Shown here: piece after piece, positions 47,340 through 56,234 of the stretch | Layout: each line of letters opens with the position of its first letter | How positions within the stretch are numbered: position 1 is the first letter of the stretch | Notes under the pieces: model-generated | What the model was told of the DNA's origin: nothing | Databases searched by the model: none | Seen by the model: only the letters and a program-made list of their open reading frames with translations | Translations under genes and position numbers: made by a program | DNA from: Pantoea sp. Mb-10 | Lineage (GTDB): Bacteria; Pseudomonadota; Gammaproteobacteria; Enterobacterales; Enterobacteriaceae | Length of the DNA stretch: 64,000 bases | Assembly (NCBI RefSeq): GCF_021272205.1 | Contig: NZ_JAJSDX010000006.1 | Location: forward strand, 186,001 to 250,000 | Reading direction: 5' to 3'

Positions 47340-47501
47340 AAGATTATCAGCGTCCTTTCTTTAAAAGTATGACCGTTTGAGAGTTATAAATGTATATTGT
47401 GTTGCCATGAAATTAATTGAAAAAACATTATCGCGGTGAGATATTACATAGCCAATAAAAGCCTGTGATGTTATGCAATATATTGCCATAAATACACGTA
47501 A

Positions 47502-48302
47502 TTATTGAGATGCGTCGTTGATCGAAGGTATCTTCTCTCCGTAGTAATCGCGAATCAAATCCGCCCTTGATGCTTTAATAGCAACAAATTGCGCGTCCGG
47601 TGGTGCACCAGGCGGTAAAAAAAGAATAACGGCTTCAGCGTTCATCATTTTTTCATAAAATTCTAAATGAATCAGGAATGCGCGGAACGCATAGCGCGGT
47701 AGGCCGCGAATGGCCCATTCTGTGGGATCAAGACCGGCTTCATTGAAAAGCCGTTCTGCGTGCGCCCTGGAAAAGGTGAGAGGAATAATACCTTTACCGG
47801 TTATCGGATCTTTTTGACCCCAGTGCGTGCCCGTAATGCTACCGTCTCTCAGCTCCATAATGATCCAGAACGGTTCACCCACATAGGTTTCATCAGGCAG
47901 CGCAACGGTTTTTATCCGCTCCGCGAGTAAAATATTAAAAGCAGGCAGATCCCGAACCAACAAAGGCAAAATGTCCCAGTGTCGGGCGAAGGCTTCCGCA
48001 CCACTTTGATAGCCATTACGGGAGACCATAACGCCCGTGATATTGCCAATATCGCGCAGTTTGGATTCAAACTCTTGAATTTGACTTTTTGAAACCGGCG
48101 TTGCCCAATCTTTGCACTCAATCGCAACCCGATGGCGGATGCCTGCTTTCATAAATTCGTAATAAACGTCAATCTCATGCTGCACGCCCGATTTTCCTGT
48201 CATGAAAACGCGATTGGCTACCACAACGCCCTCATCACGCATATTGAGCAGGTGTGAATAGACGCGTTGCACATCTTTTTCTAAAGCCGTTCCAGGTTTC
48301 AT
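47502..48302 (-). CDS. Mrr-like restriction endonuclease-fold protein
   Basis: The 266-residue protein has an N-terminal PD-(D/E)xK nuclease domain of the Mrr/RecB-like type: HEIDVYYEF (Asp), then VAIECKDWATPVSKSQIQEF (Glu-x-Lys with downstream Gln). The C-terminal half (about 140-266) is unknown. It could cut modified DNA or be a repair/defence nuclease. No methylase is adjacent. The ATG at 48302 is used over an in-frame GTG at 48308. Solitary on the reverse strand. Confidence 0.7.
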   Translation of the reverse strand: MKPGTALEKDVQRVYSHLLNMRDEGVVVANRVFMTGKSGVQHEIDVYYEFMKAGIRHRVAIECKDWATPVSKSQIQEFESKLRDIGNITGVMVSRNGYQSGAEAFARHWDILPLLVRDLPAFNILLAERIKTVALPDETYVGEPFWIIMELRDGSITGTHWGQKDPITGKGIIPLTFSRAHAERLFNEAGLDPTEWAIRGLPRYAFRAFLIHLEFYEKMMNAEAVILFLPPGAPPDAQFVAIKASRADLIRDYYGEKIPSINDASQ

Positions 48303-48479
48303 TATCACTTTCTCTTTGGCAGTGAGCTCGCAATAGGTGCAGACATCATTTTTCTTTTTATCTTATTCGATACCGCCGCCCTTTGTTAATGCTTGTTAAC
48401 AAGAGAAATAACGTTGAACGCTTTTATCGTGTTAAAAAGGGATAACAAAGCCGCTGTGCTAACCCGTTACGGAGCAGAA

Positions 48480-48881
48480 ATGAGAACGCAAAAACGCTGC
48501 ATGGGATATATCGCTATCGTGGTCGACGACTATGACCGAGCGATTGAGTATTACACCAACACGCTCGGTTTTACGCTACTGGAAGATACACCGCAGCCGG
48601 GTAAACGCTGGGTTGTGGTGACGCCAAATCCTGAAAGCGATTGTCACCTTCTTCTTGCCCGCGCCTCAAACAGCCGGCAGGAAAGATTTGTTGGCGACCA
48701 ATGCGGCGGACGGGTGTTTTTATTTTTGCAGACCGATGACTTTTGGCGTGACTACCACGCGATGAAAGCCAAAGGCGTCACCTTCTGCCAGGAACCGCGT
48801 GAGGAGGAGTACGGGCAGGTTGTGGTGTTTGAAGATATTTATGGCAATCGCTGGGATCTCTATCAGAACGCGACTCGGTGA
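48480..48881 (+). CDS. VOC (glyoxalase/bleomycin-resistance fold) protein
   Basis: The 133-residue VOC superfamily protein has paired beta-alpha modules: RCMGYIAIVVDDYDRAIEYYTNTLGFTLL at the start and GQVVVFEDIYGNRWDLYQ at the end, with Glu and His positions suitable for a metal site. The ATG at 48480 follows GGAG; the upstream extension to 48393 is not family-like. Role as a lyase or dioxygenase-like enzyme cannot be told. Confidence 0.8.
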   Translation: MRTQKRCMGYIAIVVDDYDRAIEYYTNTLGFTLLEDTPQPGKRWVVVTPNPESDCHLLLARASNSRQERFVGDQCGGRVFLFLQTDDFWRDYHAMKAKGVTFCQEPREEEYGQVVVFEDIYGNRWDLYQNATR

Positions 48882-48912
48882 ATCCGTTCGCGTCACGGCG
48901 ATAGCTAATGCA

Positions 48913-49020
48913 TTAGTCGAAATAGGGCGCTAACACCGTTTGCGTCCAGTGCATAAACGCCCGAACGCGCTGCGATAAATTGCGTCTGTGGGCGATTACA
49001 AAATGGTGGTAACACGCTGT
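48913..49020 (-). pseudogene. 3' remnant of a LysR-family regulator
   Basis: The reverse strand ends at TAA (48913-48915) and reads back as HRRNLSQRVRAFMHWTQTV plus LAPYFD, the typical C-terminal tail of LysR regulators (RVRAF.HW...L.PYF). Upstream of about 49020 the frame loses LysR similarity and no HTH part is present. The gene was truncated, with the break next to the accessory segment. Confidence 0.72.
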
Positions 49021-49193
49021 ATCTGAATGACATGATGAATTAGCTAAACAGTGATATGACCAAGTTGGGTGCCTACCTTCAGTGCGTATAACATTGATTA
49101 TGTTAAATTAAACATCTAATCTTAAGTACGCTTCGCCCTACCTCTGTTTAATCCCAATATGCCTAAATCCAATGCCAATGGTGTCAACGCACG

Positions 49194-49227
49194 CCAACCT
49201 TATATAATAAACATTATATAAGGCCAG
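49194..49227. other. lox-like recombination site
   Basis: A 34-bp element with loxP geometry. Left arm CCAACCTTATATA (49194-49206), 8-bp spacer ATAAACAT (49207-49214) and right arm TATATAAGGCCAG (49215-49227). The arms match as inverted repeats at 10 of 13 positions; the nine spacer-proximal bases are perfect. As in loxP, the arms end in TATA against the spacer. It lies 165 bp upstream of a Cre homologue, as loxP lies upstream of cre in P1. Function is inferred. Confidence 0.7.
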
Positions 49228-49391
49228 ACAGATGACCATGAAGCCTGTATCATGCGGATGCACTCGATGCTTGAACCTCATCGGTAATGTATATGTGCGG
49301 CAAAGTATACTGGCTTAGGTCAAAAAAGCGGCAGCGCTACGCGAAATCTAACGGGTAATATCCCTGCGCATTTCGCAGAATTCACGTAGCG

Positions 49392-50444
49392 ATGTCAGTC
49401 TTCAAAAAAATATTGAATACCATGACTGAGATTACTGATTTTACGGGTTTGATCTCCGCTGAAGAGACGCTCACCGAGAAACTCGCCGCATTTGTTCGCC
49501 ATCGCGAGGCCTTTTCACCGAATACCTGGCGTCAGCTACTCAGTGTCATGCGAATGAGCTGGCGTTGGTGTCAAGAAAATCAGCGTTGCTTTTTACCTAT
49601 GGCGCCGGAGGATCTGCAAGATTATCTGTTTCATCTGCAGGCAATGGGACGGGCCACGTCAACCATTTCTGTGCATGCAACGCTTATCGCGATGTTACAC
49701 CGTAATGCCGGATTGATTCCGCCTACGGTCTCGCCTGACGTAGTACGTGCGCGGAAGAAAATTAACCGCACGGCCATTGTGGCTGGCGAACGTATTGGAC
49801 AAGCTGTTCCCTTCTGCCGTGAAGACCTGATGCAGCTCGATACGCTTTGGAAACACTCATGCCGACTGCAGCAGCTGAGAGATTTGGCCTTTGTCCATGT
49901 TGCCTATGGCACATTACTGCGCATGAGTGAGTTATCCCGCCTCAAAATAGGTGATATTACGCAGGCCCCGGATGGACGTCTTTTACTCGACGTTGGTTGG
50001 ACAAAAACCATTCTGCAATCAGGCGGTATCGTTAAAGCATTGAGTAGGCGCGCATCTGAACGATTGCGAGAATGGATACGCGCGGCAGATCTTACCAACG
50101 CGCCGGATGCGGTGATTTTCTGTCCGGTCCACCGATCAAATACCCTCACCGCAATCGCTACCGAGCCGATGAGCGCCCCCTGCCTCGAAGATATTTGGCG
50201 CCGCGCGCGGCGTGAAGTGGGCGAAAGGTTCCGCCTGAAAACCAACAAGGGACGCTATGCCAGCTGGAGTGGACACAGCGCTCGCGTAGGTGCTGCCCAG
50301 GATATGGCCAGAAAAGGGATATCCATTGCGCAGATTATGCAGGAAGGCACGTGGACACAAACGCAGACGGTGATGCGCTATATCCGTAAGGTAGAAGCGC
50401 ACCGCGGCGCAATGGTTAACATCTTAGAAGACGAAGAGGAGTAA
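49392..50444 (+). CDS. Cre-like tyrosine recombinase
   Basis: The 350-residue tyrosine recombinase is alignable with phage P1 Cre (343 residues) from end to end. N-terminal DNA-binding domain: AFSPNTWRQLLSVMRMSWRWC, then EDLQDYLFHLQAMGRA. Catalytic domain residues by alignment are Arg177 (TLLRMSEL), Glu180, Lys205 (GWTKT), His295 and Arg298 (WSGHSARVG), Trp321 and the nucleophile Tyr330 (MRYIR). All seven Cre active-site positions are kept. The C-terminal helix ends AMVNILEDEEE, like Cre. Start: ATG at 49392 or 49422; neither has a strong ribosome site. Confidence 0.92.
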   Translation: MSVFKKILNTMTEITDFTGLISAEETLTEKLAAFVRHREAFSPNTWRQLLSVMRMSWRWCQENQRCFLPMAPEDLQDYLFHLQAMGRATSTISVHATLIAMLHRNAGLIPPTVSPDVVRARKKINRTAIVAGERIGQAVPFCREDLMQLDTLWKHSCRLQQLRDLAFVHVAYGTLLRMSELSRLKIGDITQAPDGRLLLDVGWTKTILQSGGIVKALSRRASERLREWIRAADLTNAPDAVIFCPVHRSNTLTAIATEPMSAPCLEDIWRRARREVGERFRLKTNKGRYASWSGHSARVGAAQDMARKGISIAQIMQEGTWTQTQTVMRYIRKVEAHRGAMVNILEDEEE

Positions 50445-50699
50445 GTCTTAATAAGCCATTTAACCTATTGCCATCTGGTGTTCGCGTAAATCAGGTCTAC
50501 AAGCGACACTATAACAGGATGCCGCAGTACACCTGAAAACTGCGGATTTTCGATACGCTTTGTTCTGACAATCAAAACAAAACGTTGTATGTGGATGCAA
50601 ACATTTATGCAGCGTGCACTAACCCATTCAATTGCCTAAAGCTAATCCGTTGACGTCCGATAATTCTTAAGCAACTGGCTTGAATACAATGGAAAAGCG

Positions 50700-51269
50700 A
50701 TGAAAAGGATTGAACGGGACTTCATTTGTTTATTTAACTGCTTTTGGTATCAGGACTTTCCGGTAAGCGAGAATGATGGACCTATAAATCGCGCTAACTG
50801 GACTATTCATATCGGTCTTGTGGTGAGGCAGTGTGCGAAGTTGCTGGGCGCCCGCGCATTTTTCGAGCAGGGTAATCGTACAGATGCTGTTATTCGCTAT
50901 CCGGATGAGAATAAGTCACTGTTAACAAATATTGAGTGGGAGTGGATTTCCGCACACAAGCCCCGCGTCAATGAGCTGGAAAAGCTGAGAATTGAGAGTG
51001 GCGCGCCTTTCTTTTCAACATTCATTTCCTATAGTCGCAAGGAACACCTTACGGAGGTCTTGGACAGAGCAAAAGCAATATGGAATGGTGCTGAAAAGCC
51101 CTTGATTTTATTCATTATCACTTTCCACGTAAAAGGTCGTGATCGAATTTTTGAAGAGCTTCAGACCTATTTCTTTGCCCGTAACACCGTAAAAAAAATT
51201 CGTGCCCAACCTGCCCTGCCCTGGCAAGTCACGCGTGCCAAATATAACAATTCGATTGACGCCGACTAA
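50700..51269 (+). CDS. Uncharacterised protein, possible PD-(D/E)xK-like
   Basis: The 189-residue protein was not recognised. GGAA is 7 bases before the ATG. It contains RTDAVIRYPDENKSLLTNIEWEW, an Asp followed by Glu-x-Glu on adjacent strands, a pattern that loosely resembles a PD-(D/E)xK nuclease core. The C-terminal half is helical and basic. It lies between the recombinase and the two-component genes and is more AT-rich than its housekeeping neighbours, consistent with transfer. Confidence 0.5.
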   Translation: MKRIERDFICLFNCFWYQDFPVSENDGPINRANWTIHIGLVVRQCAKLLGARAFFEQGNRTDAVIRYPDENKSLLTNIEWEWISAHKPRVNELEKLRIESGAPFFSTFISYSRKEHLTEVLDRAKAIWNGAEKPLILFIITFHVKGRDRIFEELQTYFFARNTVKKIRAQPALPWQVTRAKYNNSIDAD

Positions 51270-51911
51270 CCGAATGGCCAGCAAAACTTGGTATCTCGCA
51301 GACATTACTCCCCCTAAACGTGCGTGAATGAAAACCTCCACCTTCACGAATCCCTAAACCCCTCTATGTTTTGAGGGGGCTGGGACAACCCGTCGTTAAC
51401 ATGCCCATCATGTGCATTGGCGTCTCTTTTCACCGCCTCTGCGTTCATTCTCTTTTCTCATCAATTTAACGCTTGAACGTTATGTTAAATGAGGCGTCTT
51501 GTAGGCCTGTTCCTACCTTTAGGGACCGGTGTGCTGATGGTAGCAAGTGATTAACAATGCGATCCTTGGAATGTGCTTGACGTGAACCACACTACCGCCG
51601 ACCTCAATGCAGTCTTATTACATCAGCGATTTAAGGGAAACATTGACGTGGATAAAAAAAACACCTGGCGTACTATCGGGCATTACCCGTTATACCGTAC
51701 GCCGCTTATGATTGTCGGAATATTTTATTTGCTTATTTTTTTTATGAACTCCATCGTGTTTATGGAGTGCCTATTTTGGTAAAAGAGTCAAATAGCATCC
51801 ACAGCGTGAACGTCATTTTTTTAAGGTAATGCGGCTCCCCCGCTGTCGTACGTTTCGTGGCGAGTCTTCACGCTCTCGGTTGGGCTATGCTCTGTTTGGA
51901 GGCGCAAAATC
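51270..51911. other. Spacer upstream of the EvgA-type gene
   Basis: An AT-rich 642-bp stretch. CCCCTC-TATGTTTT-GAGGGG (51359-51378) is a hairpin that may end the preceding gene. A possible small membrane-protein frame occupies about 51648-51782 and is listed separately. The last 130 bp hold the regulator's promoter region. Confidence 0.4.
51648..51782 (+). CDS. Possible small single-helix membrane protein
   Basis: A 44-codon frame beginning GTG after AAGGGAAA (7 bases upstream). It encodes a basic N-terminus and one hydrophobic helix (PLMIVGIFYLLIFFMNSIVF). A longer frame from GTG at 51573 is possible. In E. coli the EvgAS system controls a small membrane connector, SafA; this is a position and size analogy only. 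Confidence 0.35.
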   Translation: MDKKNTWRTIGHYPLYRTPLMIVGIFYLLIFFMNSIVFMECLFW

Positions 51912-52535
51912 ATGGCTAAATTTATGGTCGTTGATGATCACCCCTTGGCGGTAATGGCGATTAAAACGCTGTTGGAAAATGAAGGACATCAAGTGGTGGC
52001 GGAAACGGGTGATTCTCGTCGCGTACTGCATTTGATTGAGCAGCATGCGCCTGAAGGGCTGGTTCTGGATATCGATCTGCCTGATAAAGACGGAATTGAA
52101 GTATTAAAGTCTATACGCGATAAAAAAATAATGATCCCGGTCATCGTAATGAGCGGAAAAAACGCCGAACATTATGCGTCAGAAAGCATTCGCTACGGTG
52201 CTAATGGATTTATAAGCAAAAAAAACCAGCTGGAAAACTTAATAATGGCGGTGAAAGCGGTATTAGGGGGTTATACTTACTTTCCGCTGCAACAATACGA
52301 CCCCCCAAATAAAAAGGGTGAGCACAACGATGGTGGTAAAATTCGTCAACTCTCGACGCGGGAATACCAAGTGCTTGAAATGTTATCTGAGGGAGCTGAA
52401 ATTATTGAGATTGCGGCTCAACTGGAGATAAGCAATAAAACCGTGAGTACTTACAAGGCGCGCATAATGGAAAAACTCAGCCTGCGAAATCAAAAAGAGC
52501 TGCTCGATTTTGCGCGTATAAACCATATTAGTTAA
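51912..52535 (+). CDS. evgA: EvgA-type response regulator
   Basis: The 207-residue NarL/FixJ-family response regulator has a receiver domain (VVDDHPLA with Asp8/Asp9; phospho-acceptor Asp53 in VLDIDLPDKDG; Lys in GFISKKNQLE) and a LuxR-type HTH (LSTREYQVLEMLSEGAEIIEIAAQLEISNKTVSTYKARIMEKL). It is similar in order and length (204) to E. coli EvgA. The evgS-type kinase follows 5 bases later, so the two form an operon. It probably controls acid-resistance and surface genes; direct targets here are unknown. Confidence 0.85.
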   Translation: MAKFMVVDDHPLAVMAIKTLLENEGHQVVAETGDSRRVLHLIEQHAPEGLVLDIDLPDKDGIEVLKSIRDKKIMIPVIVMSGKNAEHYASESIRYGANGFISKKNQLENLIMAVKAVLGGYTYFPLQQYDPPNKKGEHNDGGKIRQLSTREYQVLEMLSEGAEIIEIAAQLEISNKTVSTYKARIMEKLSLRNQKELLDFARINHIS

Positions 52536-52540
52536 CCCTC

Positions 52541-55500
52541 ATGCGCACTTTTTGGCTTTTACTATTTCTGTTGCCAGCCGTGCTTGTTTACGCAGGCGAA
52601 CGCCCCGTGCGACTCATTCCCAGCCAACCGATATCGTTCGATATTCCCAGCCTCAGTGCGCAGGACTGGAGCTGGTTGGGCATGAAACGAGAAATTGTGG
52701 TGGGGATTTATGGCCCTATTCGCCCCCCCATTATTCGGCTCAATCCCTCAGACGAGCTTTCAGGCTATTTGCCCAACCTGCTGCAGACGTTGTCATTCAA
52801 TCTGGGCCTGCGCGCCTCCGTTGTCTATTTTGACACCTTCGACGCTGCGGCAGTTGCGTTGAAAAATAAACGCATTGATATCCTTTTTCAGCCTCCCGCC
52901 AGTGGTCAAGTTGCTCTGGATAACAGCGTTAGCATCGATATTTTTCCCGCGCATTTTGTGGTGGTTAGGCGTGAAGGTAACTTGTTCAATTTTCATCGCG
53001 ACAGCGCTGTTCCTCCCGTCACGGCGCTGCTGCGTGATGAGACGCCGCCAAATGGCGCAGATAGCAAAATCCGCTGGTTCAACTCACCCCAATTAATGCT
53101 GGCCTCGGTTGCGCTCGGCACCAGTAATCGCGCCATTCTGCCTGCCAGCGAAGCGGATTATTTGATTGAGCAAAATTACGCGAATACTCTGCGTATTATT
53201 GCTCGCGCGGATGATATGCCCAAGCAAGCCTACCGTTTTATTATCTCCAATACGCAACAGGCGCTAATACATGGTATTGAGGCAGCGCTCAGCGGTTTTC
53301 ATACACATTCGGTGAATGGTGAAAACGCATCGCAATGGGAGCGTGACAATATGGCGCGTTTCCTGGCGGCGGACATTATGCTGACGCCAGCTGAAAAGCT
53401 TTGGCTAAAGCGCAATAAACGGGTTGGCGTAGGCGTTTCCTCCCTTGACTCCCCTTTTTTTATTAATGAAGGAAAAGACAAATTCCAGGGTATTGCTCCC
53501 GATCTCTTAGCGCTAATTGGCATTAAAACCGGCATGGAATTTTATCCCTTAACCCGCGAAAGCGGTGCGGACGAAATTATGCTTACGGGCCCCTTTGTGG
53601 TCAGCGTTCAGCGCGAAGAAAATTATCTGTTGACGAATCCTTTTACCTGGTCGCCAGAAGTATTAGTGACCCGTATCAATGAAGACGAACTGCCGGAGCG
53701 TCCGCGCATTGCAGTCGATCCACGCCATGGTATTAACCCCTGGCTGCTGGAAAAATATCCCCATGCACAGTTAGTGGAGGCGAGCTCTCCTGCCTTAGCG
53801 CTGAAATGGGTTGATGACGGAATGGTTGACGCGGCGGTGAATACGCTGATCAGCAGCAAATACATTATTCAACGTTTATTCGAAAATAGTCTGCAAATAA
53901 GAGATGTATTGGCCACAAATAACAACGCACCCATCGCTTTTGGCGTGAGGCGTAATCAGCCTGAGCTGCTCAGCATCATGAATAAGGTCCTGGCGACCTT
54001 ACCTTCAGATATTACCTTAAGCATTTTAGGCCGCTGGCAAGGGGCACCGGTGGCACGGTTTAATACGTGGACATTCTATCAGCGTGAATACAAGCAGGGG
54101 TTAACCGTCACGCTGCTCGTGCTGGCCGCCACGCTCACCTGCGCGCTGATTTTATGGCGTCAAATTTGGTATAACCGCCGCACCCGCAAACAGTTAAAAG
54201 AGCAGCTACGCTTTCGTGATTTTGTGATCGATAGTCCTCCTCGGCCAGTGTATCTGGCGGATAACAACGGAACCATTCTGCACAGTAATAAAGCGTTCCG
54301 AGAATTTTTCAGCGCGACGTTGCGTGAGCGCCTGAGCCTATCTCTATTTGATCGCCGTCATCCTCTTGCAGAAATATGGTTGGCTTGCCTGGCAACAGAG
54401 GCACAGGAAGATGGCGGTAAAGATCTGCGGTTTTCACTTGATAACGGGCAAGGTGTCCGACATATCCAGCACTGGATGATGCCGTACATCAATAGCCAAG
54501 GCGTTGAAGATGGCATTATTGCGGGTTGGGCTGACGTAACTGAATATCTCTCGTTGCTCGACGAGCTTTCGAAGGCCAGAGAAATCGCAGAGACAGCGAA
54601 TCAAAGTAAAAGCCAATTCCTTGCCACCATGAGCCATGAAATCCGCACGCCGTTGAGCGCCATCATCGGTTTGCTGGAATTACAAAGCGCACGTAAAGAT
54701 GGCAAAACGGATACTGAGTTGCTCGCCACGGCAAGAGAGGCATCGCGTAACCTGATGGCGCTGATCGGCGACATACTGGATATGGCCAAAATTGAAGCGG
54801 GTCATATGGAGCTGCAGCCAGAGTGGGTGACGCTTGATGCAATCACGACGCCGGTGGTGCGTGTCTTTACCAACCTGGCGCGACAGAAAGGCCTGCATCT
54901 CTATCATCATCTCAGCGGCAAGGATCGAGAGATATTCGTTGATGCCGTGCGTTTAAAACAGGTGATGATGAATTTGGTCAGCAATGCCATTAAATTCACA
55001 GAAAAAGGCGAAATTTGCATCCAATGCCAGTTAAGTAATGTGCCTGGTGCCCTTAAAACCCTAACGATTACGGTTGCGGATAGCGGCAGAGGTATGACGC
55101 CCGAGGCCACTGAGCGCGTTTTTCAACCTTTTGAGCAGGCGGAGAAACGTGAACGAATCGGAACGGGGCTGGGATTGCCCATCAGCCGCGACATCATCAC
55201 CCTGATGCAAGGGGAGATTTCATTAGAAAGCACGCTCGATCAAGGCACAACCGTGCGTATCACGCTACCGGTTGAAACCCGGACGTCAAACCTTATTCGT
55301 TCAGAGGCGGAGCCCGAGGACATGCCTGCACAACACGGCGCCTTACGGGTATTGATTGTTGACGACCATCCTTCAAATCGTCTGCTGCTTTCGCGTCAGC
55401 TGGGGTTGTTAAATCACCGGGTTATTGAAGCGGAAGACGGCGAAGCGGGCTTACTGGCATGGCGTCGCCATCAGCCCGATGTCATCATTACCGATTGCAG

Positions 55501-56056
55501 TATGCCGCTGATGGACGGACCTGAAATGACGCGCCGGATTCGTCAGGAACAAACGCAGCCGGTGACGATCCTCGGTCTGACGGCCAATGCGCAGGATTCT
55601 GAGCGCGAGCGCTGTCTCAAGGCCGGAATGGACGCGTGCCTTTTCCGACCGCTGGAATTGACTCAACTGGCGCAAGTCCTGAGCAAACTGCGTCCTGCGC
55701 CGACTATCAACGTCAATGCCGTTCCCGAGGAGTGGGTTGATGTGGAAAAGCTCAACCGCATTTTACCTGGAAGCATTTCAGCGCAGTGTCAAATGCTGAC
55801 GGGCGTAATAGTGCAAAGCAACGACGATATTGCTGCGTTAAAGCAGTGCTGGCGGGCACATGACGTCGAGCAATTTAAGCGACTGCTACACCGTTTAGTG
55901 GGGACATTGAGTGGTCTGGGGATCACCACGCTGAGCGAGCAATTCCGTTTTATAGAGGAGTTAGTGGAAATGGACGAAGAGTGGGAAACCCTGGGTCGTC
56001 ATGTTGATAAAGCCGAAAATTTACTGCACGATTTTACGCAGGCTTGTTGTAAATAA
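52541..56056 (+). CDS. evgS: EvgS/BvgS-type hybrid sensor kinase
   Basis: The 1171-residue hybrid histidine kinase has a signal peptide (1-18), two periplasmic Venus-flytrap (SBP_bac_3) domains (about 40-270 and 285-505), one membrane helix (about 519-541), a PAS domain (about 560-660), HisKA with phospho-His699 (ATMSHEIRTPLSAI), HATPase (about 745-910), a receiver domain with Asp941/Asp942 and phospho-Asp985 (ITDCSMPLMDG), and an Hpt domain with His1117 (LLHRLVGTLSGLG). This is a complete four-step phosphorelay like E. coli EvgS (1197) and Bordetella BvgS. Second gene of the evgA-evgS operon. Confidence 0.9.
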   Translation: MRTFWLLLFLLPAVLVYAGERPVRLIPSQPISFDIPSLSAQDWSWLGMKREIVVGIYGPIRPPIIRLNPSDELSGYLPNLLQTLSFNLGLRASVVYFDTFDAAAVALKNKRIDILFQPPASGQVALDNSVSIDIFPAHFVVVRREGNLFNFHRDSAVPPVTALLRDETPPNGADSKIRWFNSPQLMLASVALGTSNRAILPASEADYLIEQNYANTLRIIARADDMPKQAYRFIISNTQQALIHGIEAALSGFHTHSVNGENASQWERDNMARFLAADIMLTPAEKLWLKRNKRVGVGVSSLDSPFFINEGKDKFQGIAPDLLALIGIKTGMEFYPLTRESGADEIMLTGPFVVSVQREENYLLTNPFTWSPEVLVTRINEDELPERPRIAVDPRHGINPWLLEKYPHAQLVEASSPALALKWVDDGMVDAAVNTLISSKYIIQRLFENSLQIRDVLATNNNAPIAFGVRRNQPELLSIMNKVLATLPSDITLSILGRWQGAPVARFNTWTFYQREYKQGLTVTLLVLAATLTCALILWRQIWYNRRTRKQLKEQLRFRDFVIDSPPRPVYLADNNGTILHSNKAFREFFSATLRERLSLSLFDRRHPLAEIWLACLATEAQEDGGKDLRFSLDNGQGVRHIQHWMMPYINSQGVEDGIIAGWADVTEYLSLLDELSKAREIAETANQSKSQFLATMSHEIRTPLSAIIGLLELQSARKDGKTDTELLATAREASRNLMALIGDILDMAKIEAGHMELQPEWVTLDAITTPVVRVFTNLARQKGLHLYHHLSGKDREIFVDAVRLKQVMMNLVSNAIKFTEKGEICIQCQLSNVPGALKTLTITVADSGRGMTPEATERVFQPFEQAEKRERIGTGLGLPISRDIITLMQGEISLESTLDQGTTVRITLPVETRTSNLIRSEAEPEDMPAQHGALRVLIVDDHPSNRLLLSRQLGLLNHRVIEAEDGEAGLLAWRRHQPDVIITDCSMPLMDGPEMTRRIRQEQTQPVTILGLTANAQDSERERCLKAGMDACLFRPLELTQLAQVLSKLRPAPTINVNAVPEEWVDVEKLNRILPGSISAQCQMLTGVIVQSNDDIAALKQCWRAHDVEQFKRLLHRLVGTLSGLGITTLSEQFRFIEELVEMDEEWETLGRHVDKAENLLHDFTQACCK

Positions 56057-56112
56057 TTATTGTAGGAAATGGATTACACCCGCCTACTCTGCCGCTGATG
56101 TTCAACAAATAA

Positions 56113-56214
56113 TATGTTTGTCAAAATTTCCTCACTGCGGAAAAGATTAAAAACCTTTCCCCCTTCCGCAGTGGGGTATCGCTCTGCTTCGCAGCGGGTG
56201 TTTAGACAAACATA
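56113..56214. promoter_or_regulatory. Nested inverted repeats before the autotransporter gene
   Basis: Outer perfect 10-bp arms TATGTTTGTC (56113-56122) and GACAAACATA (56205-56214) flank 82 bp. Inside are perfect 10-bp arms CACTGCGGAA (56133-56142) and TTCCGCAGTG (56164-56173), extendable to 13 pairs with one G-T. A third small stem CTGC-TTC-GCAG lies at about 56183-56193. Placed between the evgS stop and the autotransporter start; could be a terminator, a leader structure or regulator sites. Confidence 0.6.
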
Positions 56215-56234
56215 GCTGGATTGTATTGAACATC

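Noticed and set aside
50445..50699. Second lox-like site downstream of the recombinase
   Set aside because: No 13-8-13 palindrome similar to the upstream site was found by eye on either strand in this spacer or elsewhere in the window; a computed search was not possible.
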